64,000 nt of DNA from Microglena sp. YARC. Its lineage: Eukaryota; Chlorophyta; Chlorophyceae; Chlamydomonadales; Chlamydomonadaceae. Shown one piece after another: positions 32,545 through 42,718 of this stretch. The stretch spans positions 56,917,926 to 56,981,925 of the forward strand of contig CM039462.1 of NCBI GenBank assembly GCA_022414725.1. The letters run 5' to 3'. The notes under the pieces are model-generated. The model saw only the letters and a list, made by a program, of their open reading frames with translations. It made no database searches and was not told the DNA's origin. How positions within the stretch are numbered: the first letter of the stretch is position 1; each line of letters starts with the position of its first letter. The position numbers and the translations under genes were made by a program.

Positions 32545-35500
32545 TCCGTGTGAAGGAACCACGCCCTTATGGGCCCTCTGTGGAAACACACCCTTATGGG
32601 CCCTCTGTGCGTGGAAACACGCCCTTGTGGGCCCTTTGTGGAAACTCTCCCTTATGGGCCCTCTGTGCGTGGAAACACACCCTTATAGGCTCTCTGTGCG
32701 CGGAAACACGCCCTTGTGGGCCCTCTATGGAAACACGCCCTCATGGGCCCTATGTGGAAACTCACCCTTATGGGCCCTCTATGCGTGGAAACACACCCTT
32801 GTGGGCCCTCTGTGGAAACACGCCCTCATGGGCCCTCTGTGGAAACACACCCTTATGGGCCCTCTGTGCGTGGAAACACGCCCTTGTGGGCCCTCTGTGG
32901 AAACACACCCTTATGGGCCCTCTGTGCGTGGAAACACACCCTTATGGGCCCTATGCGGAAACACCCCCTGATGGGCCCTCTGTGGAAACACGCCCTTGTG
33001 GGCCCTCTGTGCTTGGAAACACGCCCTTGTGGGCCCTATGTGGAAACACACCCTTATGGGCCCTCTGTGCGTGGGAACACGCCCTTGTGGGCCCATTTGT
33101 GGAAACACGCCCTTATGGGCCCTCTGTGCGTGGAAACACACCCTTATGGGCCCTCTGTGGAAACACGCCCTTGTGGGCCCTCTGTGGAGACACGCCCTTA
33201 TGGGCCCTCTGTGCGGGGAAACACACCCTTGTGGGCCCTCTGTGGAAACTCGCCCTCATGGGCCTTCTGTGGAAACACACCCTTATGGGCCCTCTGTGCT
33301 TGGAAATACGCCCTTGTGGGCCCTCTGTGGAAACACGCCCTCATGGGCCCTATGTGGAAACACACCCTTATGGGCCCTCTGTGCGTGGGAACACGCCCTT
33401 GTGGGCCCATTTGTGGAAACACGCCCTTATGGGCCCTCTGTGCGTGGAAACATACCCTTATGGGCCCTCTGTGGAAACACGCCCTTGTGGGCCCTCTGTG
33501 GAGACACGCCCTTATGGGCCCTCTGTGCGTGGAAACACACCCTTGTGGGCCCTCTGTGGAAACTCGCCCTAATGGGCCTTCTGTGGAAACACACCCTTAT
33601 GGGCCCTCTGTGCTTGGAAATACGCCCTTGTGGGCCCTCTGTGGAAACACGCCCTCATGGGCCCTATGTGGAAACACACCCTTATGGGCCCTCTGAGCGT
33701 CGAAACACGCCCTTGTGGGCCCTCTGTGGAAACACGCCCTTATGGGCCCTATGAGGAAACACACCCTTATAGGCTCTCTATGCGTGGAAACACGCCCTTG
33801 TGGGCCCTATGTGGAAACACGCACTTATGGGCCCTCTGTGTAAACACGCCCTCATGGGCCCTATATGGAAACACACCCTTATGGGCCCTCTGTGCGTGGA
33901 AACACATCCTTATGGGCCCTCTGTGCGTGGGAACACGCCCTTGTGGGCCTTCTATGACACGCCCTTATGAGCCCTCTGTGCGTGGAAATACACCCTTATG
34001 GGCCCTCTGTGCGTCGAAACACGCCCTTGTGGGCCCTCTGTGGAAACACGCCCTTATGGGCCCTATATGGAAACACACCCTTATGGGCCCTCTGTGCGTG
34101 GAAACACACCCTTGTGGGCCCTCTGTGGAAACACGCCCTCATGGGCCTTCTGTGGAAACACACCCTTAAGGGCCCTCTGTGCTTGGAAATACGCCCTTGT
34201 GGGCCCTCTCTGGAAACACGCCCTTATGGGCCCTCTGTGGAAACACACCCTTATGGGCCCTCTGTGCGTGGAAATACGCCCTTGCGGGCCCTCTGTGGAA
34301 ACACGCCCTTATGGGCCCTCTGTGGAAACACACCCTTATGGGCCCTCTGTGCGTGGGAACACGCCCTTGTGGGCCCTATGTGGAAACACACCCTTATGGG
34401 CCCTCTGTGCGTGGAAACACACCCTTATGGGCCCTATGCGGAAACACCCCCTTATGGGCCCTGTGTGGAAACACGCCCTTGTGGGCCCTCTGTGGAAACC
34501 CCTTTATGGGCCCTATGTGGAAACACACCCTTATGGGCCCTCTGTGAGTGGAAACATGCCCTTTTTGGCCCTATGTGCAAACACGCCCTTATGGGCCCTC
34601 TGTGGAAACACACCCTTATATGCTCTATGTGCGTGGAAACACGCCCTTGTGGGCCCTCTGTGGAAACACGCACTTATGGGCCCTCTGTGGAAACACGCCC
34701 TCATGGGCCTTCTGTGGAAACACACCCTTAAGGGCCCTCTGTGCTTGGAAATACGCCCTTGTGGGCCCTCTCTGGAAACACGCCCTTATGGGCCCAATGT
34801 GGAAACACACCCTTATGGGCCCTCTGTGCGTGGAAATACGCCCTTGCGGGCCCTCTGTGGAAACACGCCCTTATGGGCCCTCTATGGAAACACACCCTTT
34901 TGGGCCCTCTGTGCGTGGGAACACGCCCTTGTGGGCCCTATGTGGAAACACGCCCTTGTGGGCCCTATGTGGAAACACACCCTTATGGGCCCTCTGTGCG
35001 TGGAAACACACCCTTATGGGCCCTATGCGGAAACACCCCCTTATGGGCCCTGTGTGGAAACACGCCCTTGTGGGCCCTCTGTGCGTGGAAACACGCCCTT
35101 GTGGGCCCTCTGTGGAAACCCCTTTATGGGCCCTATGTGGAAACACACCCTTATGGGCCCTCTGTGAGTGGAAACATGCCCTTTTTGGCCCTATGTGCAA
35201 ACACGCCCTTATGGGCCCTCTGTGGAAACACACCCTTATATGCTCTATGTGCGTGGAAACACGCCCTTGTGGGCCCTCTGTGGAAACACGCACTTATGGG
35301 CCCTCTGTGGAAACACGCCCTCATGGGCCCTCTGTGGAAACACACCCTTAAGGGCCCTCTGTGCTTGGAAATACGCCCTTGCGGGCCCTATGTGGAAACA
35401 CGCCCTTATGGGCCCAATGTGGAAACACACCCTTATGGGCCCTCTGTGCGTGGGAACACGCCCTTGTGGGCCCTCTGTGGAAACACGCCCTTATGGGCCC

Positions 35501-35892
35501 TATGTGGAAACACACCCTTTTGGGCCCTTTGTGCGTCGAAACAAGCCCTTGTGGGCCCTCTGTGGAGACACGCCGTTATGGGCCTTCTGTGGAAACACGC
35601 CCTTATGGGCCCTATGTGGAAAGAAACCCTTATGGGCCCTCTGTGCGTGGAAACACACCCTTGTGGGCCCTCTGTGGAAACACGCCCTCATGGGCCTTCT
35701 GTGGAAACACACCCTTGTGGGCCCTCTGTGGAAACACGCCCTTGTGGGCCCTCTGTGCTTGGAAATATGCCCTTGTGGGCCCTCTGTGGAAACACACCCT
35801 TATGGGCCCTATGTGGAAACACACCCTTATGGGCCCTCTGTGAAAACGCACCCTTATGGGCCCTCTGTGGAAACACGCCCTTATGGGCCCTC
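32545..35892. repeat. 27/31 bp tandem array, about 115 units
   Basis: Short unit GGAAACACGCCCTTATGGGC plus CCTCTGT (27 bp). Long unit adds GCGT or GCTT before GGAAA (31 bp). Each unit has the palindrome GGGCCC. Larger blocks are duplicated: the block starting GGAAACCCCTTTATGGGCCC at about 34,493 recurs at about 35,113 (620 bp apart), and GTGGGCCCATTTGTGG near 33,088 recurs near 33,400. Mixing of 27 and 31 bp units changes frame constantly, so the frames of several hundred codons (NTPLWALCG, ETHPYGPSV) are not genes. Confidence 0.96.
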
Positions 35893-36158
35893 TGGATTCA
35901 CTATTCACTTAATTCACTCAGGCTACATCTGACCCACTCGAATGTCAACTGCATCTGACCGCAGCTTACCAACCAGCGCGAATTGCTCTTGATTTTTTTC
36001 CTCCAATGGACAATGCAGAAATGATATAGCGTGCCTTCTTTTTATTTTTTGCTTTAGCCCCCACTGGACCCCCCGGGGTCCCAGGGCTGGAGCCCTAAGT
36101 TCCCCCCATGTCTGTCTCCGCCGTCTGTCCGCTGTCCGCTGTCCGTCTGTCCGATAGA

Positions 36159-36340
36159 TGTCCAGGTTTGAACGATCCCGACCACCTCCGCACCTAAACA
36201 TTTTGCTCATAGTTGGAATAGGCATGACTAGAGTTATCAGCATCGCAGCGGTCAAGATCCTTCGCAAAAGTTGTTCAATGTTTGTAGCTCTATTCGGCTA
36301 CGACTAGCTACTTTCTCCACTAAAGCGTTTCCCGTGCCGC
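36159..36340 (+). repeat. Dispersed repeat family F2, copy 2
   Basis: Matches 24,061-24,275 over GTTTGAACGATCCCG, AGAGTTATCAGCATCGCAGC, TTCGGCTACGACTAGCTACT and TAAAGCG, without the extra 25 bases of copy 1. It is preceded by a CTGTCCG-rich stretch. Confidence 0.7.
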
Positions 36341-36935
36341 TTTCAGAACCTGTCTTTTTATATTTCCTTCTTCTACATGTGCTTGTACTACTGAGCACTC
36401 TTAGTTTGTTTTATGGGCACTAGATGTGGTTGTACTGCTGAGCTCTGCAAGTGCTTGAATTCCTGGCCACGATATGTCATTTTACTTTTGAGCACAATAA
36501 TCTTGAAAGGGGCTGAAATGAATTGAATTGAATGATGAGCACTACGGGTCTAACACGCACTTTAAAGAGGTGCCTGAATTGCAGATCAACTGAGGTGCTT
36601 CTACTCTTGAGAACTAGAAGTGCTTGAACTGCTAAGCACTATAAGTTGTTTCCTTAATGTGCTGTCAGCAATACTGTTTTTGGAGGCAGATTGTTGTGTT
36701 GATCTAATGGTGCTATGCGAGCAGGGTACTTCAGGAGGACCCCCAGCTCTGCTGCTTGAGACGCAACCAATTGTATAGCGGCAACGGACCCTTCCTTCTG
36801 GTCAACAGACCCTTCTACGTTGCGTCTGCGTCGGCCTAGTAATTGGGCGCATGCACACAGATATAGTGAAATGTAGCCTTGCTCAGACTAACATCTAGTT
36901 CCTTTCAGAGTCTGGGGCATTGCTGCAATGTTTCT
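36341..36935. other. Unassigned intergenic sequence
   Basis: No gene, RNA or strong repeat could be supported. Confidence 0.4.
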
Positions 36936-37192
36936 CCTAATCTCTGACTCCTGTTTCTTTGTCTCTTACTTCTCTGTCTCCTGTTCCTCTGTCTCCCATT
37001 TCTCTCTATCCTGTTTCCCTGTTTCTCAGTCTCCAAACGTCTGTTCCTCTTTCTCATGTTTCCCTGTTTCCTATTTTTCAGTCTCCAGTCTCCTGTTTGT
37101 ATGTCTCCTTTTTCCTGTCTACTGTCTCATGTTTCTCTGCCTCCTGTTTTTATACTGTTTTTCTGTCTCTCTTTCTCCCTGTCTCTGTCTAT
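36936..37192. repeat. Pyrimidine-rich minisatellite (CTCCTGTTTCTCTGT-like)
   Basis: Degenerate units of about 12-25 bp based on TGTCTCCTGTTTCTCTGT. Serine/phenylalanine-rich frames come from the repeat. Confidence 0.75.
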
Positions 37193-38009
37193 CAAGAAAA
37201 CGGCGTTACCTTATGCGCCTAAGAAAATGGCGTAAACTTTGGCGGATGGGTCCCGTCAAAACTGGTGGGGGGTGGCGCCTGGGCCCAAACAGGGAGCCCC
37301 TGGAACTACTAGGGCCGCCAGCCAACATTGTGGCGGGGTTCACTTCAATACAGTGTACTGCTGTAGCTCCCCAAAGGTTCAAATCCTACTCTGGGCTGCT
37401 CTGTGTTTCCTTTCTGGTCACACCTGAATCTGGTTTGAATCGCAGGGTCGATCGGCTTTGAGGCTTAGTGTTTGCTGGCAGAGTAAATTTAGGTGCTTTA
37501 AAATCTGCCACACCAGACTCTGAATTTGATTGTAACATTTATTTCCATCCAACTCTGGGCTGCCCTGTGTTTCCTATTGACTCACAGTCTCACATCTGAA
37601 TCTGGTTTGAATGGAAAGAAAACAATTTAAAAGGATTCTACCTACATGTAACTTGAGCCAATTTATGGAGCCCCCCAGTTTTGAAAAATACGCCAACTTA
37701 AATGGCGTCAAAATATTTCAGTCGTTTGGGGGATTTACCACCAACCCTATTTACCTTCATTCTCTTAGGCGCATACCGCACACAACTAACGGTGTGTGGA
37801 ATGTGCAACATACATTGGGTTCCTTAACAACTAAATGTACAACAACCACACACAGAAGGAGGATAATTCAATTAATTAAACATCGTGACTCATATTTAGA
37901 CTCTTCGAATGATAAGGGTAATAGGGTTGCAAGCAATTAGACAAACTTGTTCGAGCACAATAGAAAGTACCGGTATTAAAGTTCCAATCAGTGAGGTAAG
38001 GACTAATAA

Positions 38010-38056
38010 ACTTGATCTTGGTAACGTGGCTCTAGCCAGCAATTTGGCTGCTCGCC
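38010..38056 (+). repeat. Dispersed short repeat family F3, copy 3
   Basis: CTTGATCTTGGTAACGTGGC then TCTAGCCAGCAATTTGGCTG and CTCGCC, matching the F3 core with a few changes. Confidence 0.6.
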
Positions 38057-38156
38057 GAAGGAGTAAGTGCTCATGAAGTGTCAGTTAAATGTCTTGAGCT
38101 AATTGTGAACAAGTTTAGGCTCAATTAAGATCTAACTCAGTTGCTTTACAGGGTCA

Positions 38157-38224
38157 ATTTATTTTTTAGTTGTGAAAGGACTTTCACCCCAGGGGCCCAG
38201 GAGGTGGGTCTGCCGACACAAAAC
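38157..38224 (-). mobile_element. SINE-like family F4, copy 2
   Basis: Reverse orientation relative to copy 1: a T-rich end (A tail on the other strand), TTGTGAAAGGACTTTCACCC, CAGGAGGTGGGTCTGCCGAC, ACAAA. It carries about 8 extra bases (GGGGCCC region) compared with copy 1. The head upstream is not clearly alignable. Confidence 0.5.
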
Positions 38225-38589
38225 AGCAATGTTAGTCCATGCAAGTTCAATTCAAGGCTATCCCATTGCTAGCCAATTATTAAGAGATCATTCAGTCAAT
38301 CAGTACTCAATTCAACGCAAAAATTCATGTTCGGAGTTCGGAGACTGCAAAGACACTTGGAGGAAACGCTATACTTGCTTTCAGAGGTACAGGATAAGAT
38401 GCTTCGTATCAGCCGGATCAGGCTGATGTAGGAGATGGCGGCAGTACAGCAAGGTACTGTATATCTTTTTTTTTTTTGCATAGCGGTGCACGTGGCCCTA
38501 GCATGCAACGGCACGAAAGGGAGCACAACAGGGACTGAGACCTGTCTGCTCTAGGCCACTCTAGAGACGGCATATAAGCCGGACTATAA

Positions 38590-39540
38590 CACTATATGAG
38601 GTCCATGTAAGGTCGGATTAAGTTCGGATTCAGGGCTCACGGCAGGGCCACATTAGGTCCATGTAAGTGCCGATAAAGGGCCAAGTAAAGGGAACTTAAG
38701 GGCTGACAAGGGTCCATTCAGGGCTACATCATGGTTAATGTAGGGTTAAATTAGGGTCAGTCAGTGTTAAATTCAACGCTAAGTGAGTCCCATGCAAGGT
38801 TCACTGCGTGCCTGTCGATGGTTCCACTGTCGGACTATAATGGCTCCCTGTTAGTCTATTAATGTTTCACTGTCATTCTATTACTCTTTCACCATCAGTA
38901 TGCTAATGTTTCACTGCTAGTCTATTAATGTTCCACTGTGTGCCTATATATGGCTTATCACAGTTAGTCTATTAATGTTTCACTGTCAGTCTATTAATGT
39001 TTCACTATCAGTATCATAGTATGTTAATGCTTCACTGCTAGTCTATAAATGTTCTACTGTCTGCCTATATAGGGCTCATTGTTAGTCTATTAATGTTTCA
39101 CTGTTTGCCTGTTGATGGTTAAATTTTAGTCTTTTAATGTTTCACGGTTAGTCTACCAATGTTTTAATGTCTGCCTATCGATGGTTAACTTTCTGCCTTT
39201 CAATGACTCGCTCCATGTAACGGCAAATTAAAGGCTAATTCAGTGCTGACAAGGATTAATTCAGGGTCCAATTATAGTCATTCAGTGAGGGGCTAAAATA
39301 CCGTAGTTACTTTGGGCTCTGGAGTTAAAACAAATACAGGGTCAAACGGTAGTCAGTCATCAGTGCTCAATTCAAAGCTGATTAAGGTGCCTAGAAGATA
39401 CAATTCAGGTCAGATTAATGGCCACATTAGGTCCATTAAAGGGTCAATTAAAGGCTAATTAAGGGCTGACATAGGTCAATTCAGGGCCACCTTAGGTTCC
39501 ATTCAGGGGCTAAAATAGTAAATTCGGGACCTAGAGTGTA
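38590..39540. repeat. Degenerate minisatellites (AGGTCCATGTAAGG- and GTCTATTAATGTTTCACT-types)
   Basis: Two interleaved families. The first is built on GGTCCATTAAAGGG / AGGGCTGACAAGGGTC (38,600-38,815 and 39,220-39,500). The second is built on TCTATTAATGTTTCACTGT with a period of about 21 bp or more (38,860-39,180). The left border of the 3.19 kb duplication (39,152) falls inside the second family. Confidence 0.75.
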
Positions 39541-40279
39541 CCGGCCGGCCGTTCAGAACTCCTTTGTTGATTGTTGAATGAGCGGCCGCTCAGTCCTCCC
39601 TTTTTGGCCTGAGCCCCGTTCAGAGATAGTTAATTTGGCCAAGTGTGGACACCCTTGTGCTCCTGTTGTGGAATACTTAAAGCCACGCCGACATATGCTT
39701 ATTGCTTCTTCCTTCCTTCCTTTCTTTAGCTCTTAATGTCACCGATGTCGAGCTAGCTGGCTTTTTCTTCCTCGTGACTGGAGATGCAGTAAAAAGGAAA
39801 CGCATACGTTGCGCGTTCCTTACCTTTATTTTGGCTGCTGCGTGCTTGTTTGAGGACCTTAGGAGCGGCTTGTCGTCCTGAGTTCGTTCTACAGTGATCA
39901 TTTAATTTTCTACTAGAAGCTACAAACTACGAAACCCCTCTACCACAGTAATCCTTTAAGGAGAATACATCATTAAAGACAGTTATTCGAGTCAAATGGC
40001 CAGGTCAAGAAATCAACCCCCTTGTGTAGTATATTAGTATATGGCTGAAATAATAGAGCTGGAACCACCAGGCTCTGAACCTGTTAATGGTTGCTTATGC
40101 TTGCTTATGGCAATCATTATTGCTTATGGCTTCACTTGTCTGTGTGCCCAACTCCACTAGCTCAACCCTTACAAATACATGGCAGTGCCCTACCAAACCC
40201 ACACTGCCAGGTAGGGTAATGCCCTACCACCCTTACACAGACCTGAGGTGGGGGTGGCAGTTTCTTCATAATTCTCACA

Positions 40280-40860
40280 CCACCACCAGACAAAACACAC
40301 CAACTCAAATGCCCTACACACGCATACAGCCCACATGCGCCCCCACTGCCCACGCACATGATTCCCATGCAACCTGCAGATCAAACACACCAACCCACAT
40401 TCCCTACACACACACAAGCAAACACGCAGTCCACATGTTCCACAATTTCCAACGCACATGATTCTCATGCAAGCTCCAGAACAAATACACCAAAACACAT
40501 GCCCTACACACACACACTTAGTCCACATGTGCCACCACTGAAAACACGCATGATTACTATGCAAGCTCCGAACCAAAAAACACCAAACCACATTCCCTAC
40601 ACACGAACACGCACATGGACAGAGTCCACATGCGCCACCACTGCCCACACACATGATTCCCATGCAAGCTCTAGACCAAACACACCAATCCACATGCCGT
40701 GCACACGTACACACACGAACACAGTCCACATGCGCCACCACCGCCCACGCACATGATTCCCATGCAAGCTCCAGACCAAACACAACAACCCACATGCCCT
40801 ACACACACACACACACATGTGCAGTCCACATGCGCCACCACTGCCCATGCAAAATATTCA
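40280..40860. repeat. CA-rich satellite, about 6 units, inside copy A
   Basis: Same unit as the 19.7-21.5 kb array: CCACATGCGCCACCACTG, CCACGCACATGATTCCCATG, CAAGCTCCAGACCAAACACA, ATGCCCTACACACACACA. Confidence 0.9.
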
Positions 40861-41193
40861 CATGCAGGTTACGGTTATGGGTAACCCCGTAAACAGTAGC
40901 GTGGCAATACTCATAACCCGTGTTCTAGCCAGCTTCCTGTCACGTTACCCCGGTGTACAACTTTGTGTTTCCGTTTGTCCTTGAAATCTGGATTTTGGGG
41001 AAACCTGGGTTATGTGATCATCAGTTGTTCAACAGCTTGGAAGCGTTTGAATTATTTACTCGCTGGCTTGTCTTTCTTTCGTGCAGCGTCTCGTAATTCG
41101 AGTTCATGTTCTGACTCCAAGTCGTTGGCCCTATCCTTTTCCATTTCGTTACCATATCCCAGAAGCTTCATTATTCTAGGGTGCTCGTTGATG

Positions 41194-42144
41194 CCAGAGG
41201 GGAGGGGTGACACGAGGAGGGGGCCCTTCGATTTTGACCTAGGCCCGCTATGACACGACTTCAAAGGGTCGGGAAGGGAAACGCTGCTTCGAACCTTCGA
41301 AATTTCGTCTTGTCAGACCAACCATTTCCCCCATGATCAAGCATCTCTTCTGGGAAACTTCGCGCAAGTTGCAACTCGGTATTCTAGTCCCCATGGACTC
41401 ACCTCCGGCTTCTTCGGTGGCCGCAGATGAGAAAAATATCAGAATAACAAGCTGGACGTTTTTTTCTTTGCCCCGAGCACCTGCTTTTTAACTTGCCGAT
41501 GGAAGCAGCAGCACCTCAGATATAGCTCGCAATGGCAACGGGATCAATCTGTCTAAAAATTGTGCCAATCGGCTCCCGTACCTGGTGCTGAAGATGCGCT
41601 GATGAGCCCAAGGGATTGCGCTGCTTGCAACTCGAGCTCTCTCAACCACCTGCTCATTATGGCGCTGTTCTGTCCAGCGCAGAAATGTTAGTTTCCGGAA
41701 AACTGTATGGACGTGTATAGTGATGAGGCTCAGCCCTGCCTGGCGTGGCTCCCTCGTCTACCTGGGAAACCCACCCACCCGTGCGCGAATACAAGCATGT
41801 GGCGAAATGACACTGTCTGGCCAACACAATCAAATGAGGGGCGCATGAGGCTCCTACCTACAGCCTACGCAGGTTTTGCGCAAAGGCAAGTAACGGCACG
41901 AAGCACCATGAGCCGATACGCGTTGGCTGGCCACTTTCATACCGAAACCTAGGAGGATCAGAAGGCCGGGAAATGAGTTTCTGGTGGGGGGCAAGTTAAA
42001 AGCGACGAAGTTTTGTTTGCAACCTCGAATAATCGATGCTTGCGAGAAGCTGTTCCGAAAGGCACCTCGCCCTTCGAAACCCTATCATAGCGGGTCTGGG
42101 TCAAAATCGAAGGGCCCCCTCCTCGTGTCACCCCTCCCCTCTGG
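41194..42144. mobile_element. 951 bp non-autonomous TIR element in copy A
   Basis: Terminal inverted repeats of 60 bp (41,194-41,253 and 42,085-42,144) match at about 58 of 60 positions. They start CCAGAGGGGAGGGGTGAC and run inward to CCCGCTATGA. TTGATG flanks both ends directly, giving a 6 bp target-site duplication. No transposase frame is seen. Superfamily not assigned. Confidence 0.75.
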
Positions 42145-42341
42145 TTGATGCCCCCATGCTGGTTCTGCTTGAAAAACAAACCTTGACCAGACGAATCCAT
42201 AGCCGTGAGCGTCAGAGATTCTAGGAAATTGAAGGGATCGCGCGTGACTGCACGATCTACTAGATAAATTGAACAAAACTAGAGTTGCAATCAAGATGCA
42301 TCAGCTGCTCTTCCAAGCTCCAAGCTCCTCCAAGCCCACAG

Positions 42342-42681
42342 TGTGTCATAGGTGGAGTATCAGCATGTATAGCGGTGCTCTCACGCGTTTTATGACTTGG
42401 TGACTACTTATGTACTCCCTTAGAACTATCGGCTCTCCTGAGCCAGCTTCCCGTGGGACTGAGTCATCTTGAGATGACTCAGTGGCAACTTCCTGTCACC
42501 TACGTCTCCGGTCTGATCTGTACCCTGTTAGGTTCCTGTCTACCGCCTCCTTTCACCACAGGTGCCCCTTTATGGGTCTCCTGTGTCTGTAACGTTATCC
42601 TTGTCTCCGTGTATAGATTGGTGCGTCTGTTCCGCTGCTTTAATCTACTGTCCACTCTACCGGAGTGATTTCAAGCTGATA
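42342..42681 (+). repeat. 5' LTR of the copia element
   Basis: Begins TGTGTCATAGG and shares sequence with the 3' LTR up to AGCTGATA. By this shared extent it ends TG...TA rather than the usual TG...CA. It contains a 12 bp inverted pair ACTGAGTCATCT (42,458-42,483). Confidence 0.92.
42458..42483. promoter_or_regulatory. Palindromic TGAGTCA/TGACTCA site in the LTR
   Basis: Arms ACTGAGTCATCT and AGATGACTCAGT are perfect inverses around a 2-base centre. Each arm holds TGA(G/C)TCA, the site type bound by AP-1/GCN4-class bZIP proteins. The same palindrome is in the 3' LTR at 49,106-49,131. A role as an LTR enhancer is inference. Confidence 0.4.
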
Positions 42682-42718
42682 GGTCATTGGGCTCCTCATC
42701 ACTACCACTGCTTTGATA

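Larger units (their letters stand above)
37193..38585. other. Unassigned, with short repeat remnants
   Basis: ACTCTGGGCTG then GTGTTTCCT and TGAATCTGGTTTGAAT occur twice (about 37,390-37,445 and 37,552-37,615). A B-box-like GGTTCAAATCC lies at 37,376 without a convincing A box. A 109-codon frame at 37,611-37,940 has no recognised motif. F3 copy 3 (38,010-38,056) and F4 copy 2 (38,157-38,224) lie here. Confidence 0.4.
39152..42341. repeat. 3.19 kb direct repeat, left copy (A)
   Basis: Starts TCTACCAATGTTTTAATG and ends CCAAGCCCACAG exactly where the 5' LTR begins. The right copy at 49,330-52,520 follows the 3' LTR with no gap. By eye the copies differ by about four substitutions (for example near 40,741, 40,973, 41,004 and 41,215) and two small indels (near 40,270 and 40,577), about 99.8 percent identity. 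The segment contains a 951 bp TIR element, a small CA-rich satellite array and no supported gene. A minus-strand frame ending near 41,052 (GNEMEKDRANDLESEHELEL) looks protein-like but unsupported. Confidence 0.95.

Noticed and set aside
32529..35958. Plus-strand frames of 250-405 codons (NTPLWALCG/ETHPYGPS)
   Set aside because: They come from the 27/31 bp array, overlap in three frames and lack any non-repeat domain.
37330..37400. tRNA or SINE head suggested by GGTTCAAATCC
   Set aside because: B-box-like only; no A box at proper spacing and no repeated body.
40963..41432. Protein gene in the 3.19 kb duplication (MCFRLSLKSGFWGN frame)
   Set aside because: It overlaps the TIR of the 951 bp element and has no recognised domain; duplication, not selection, explains its presence twice.
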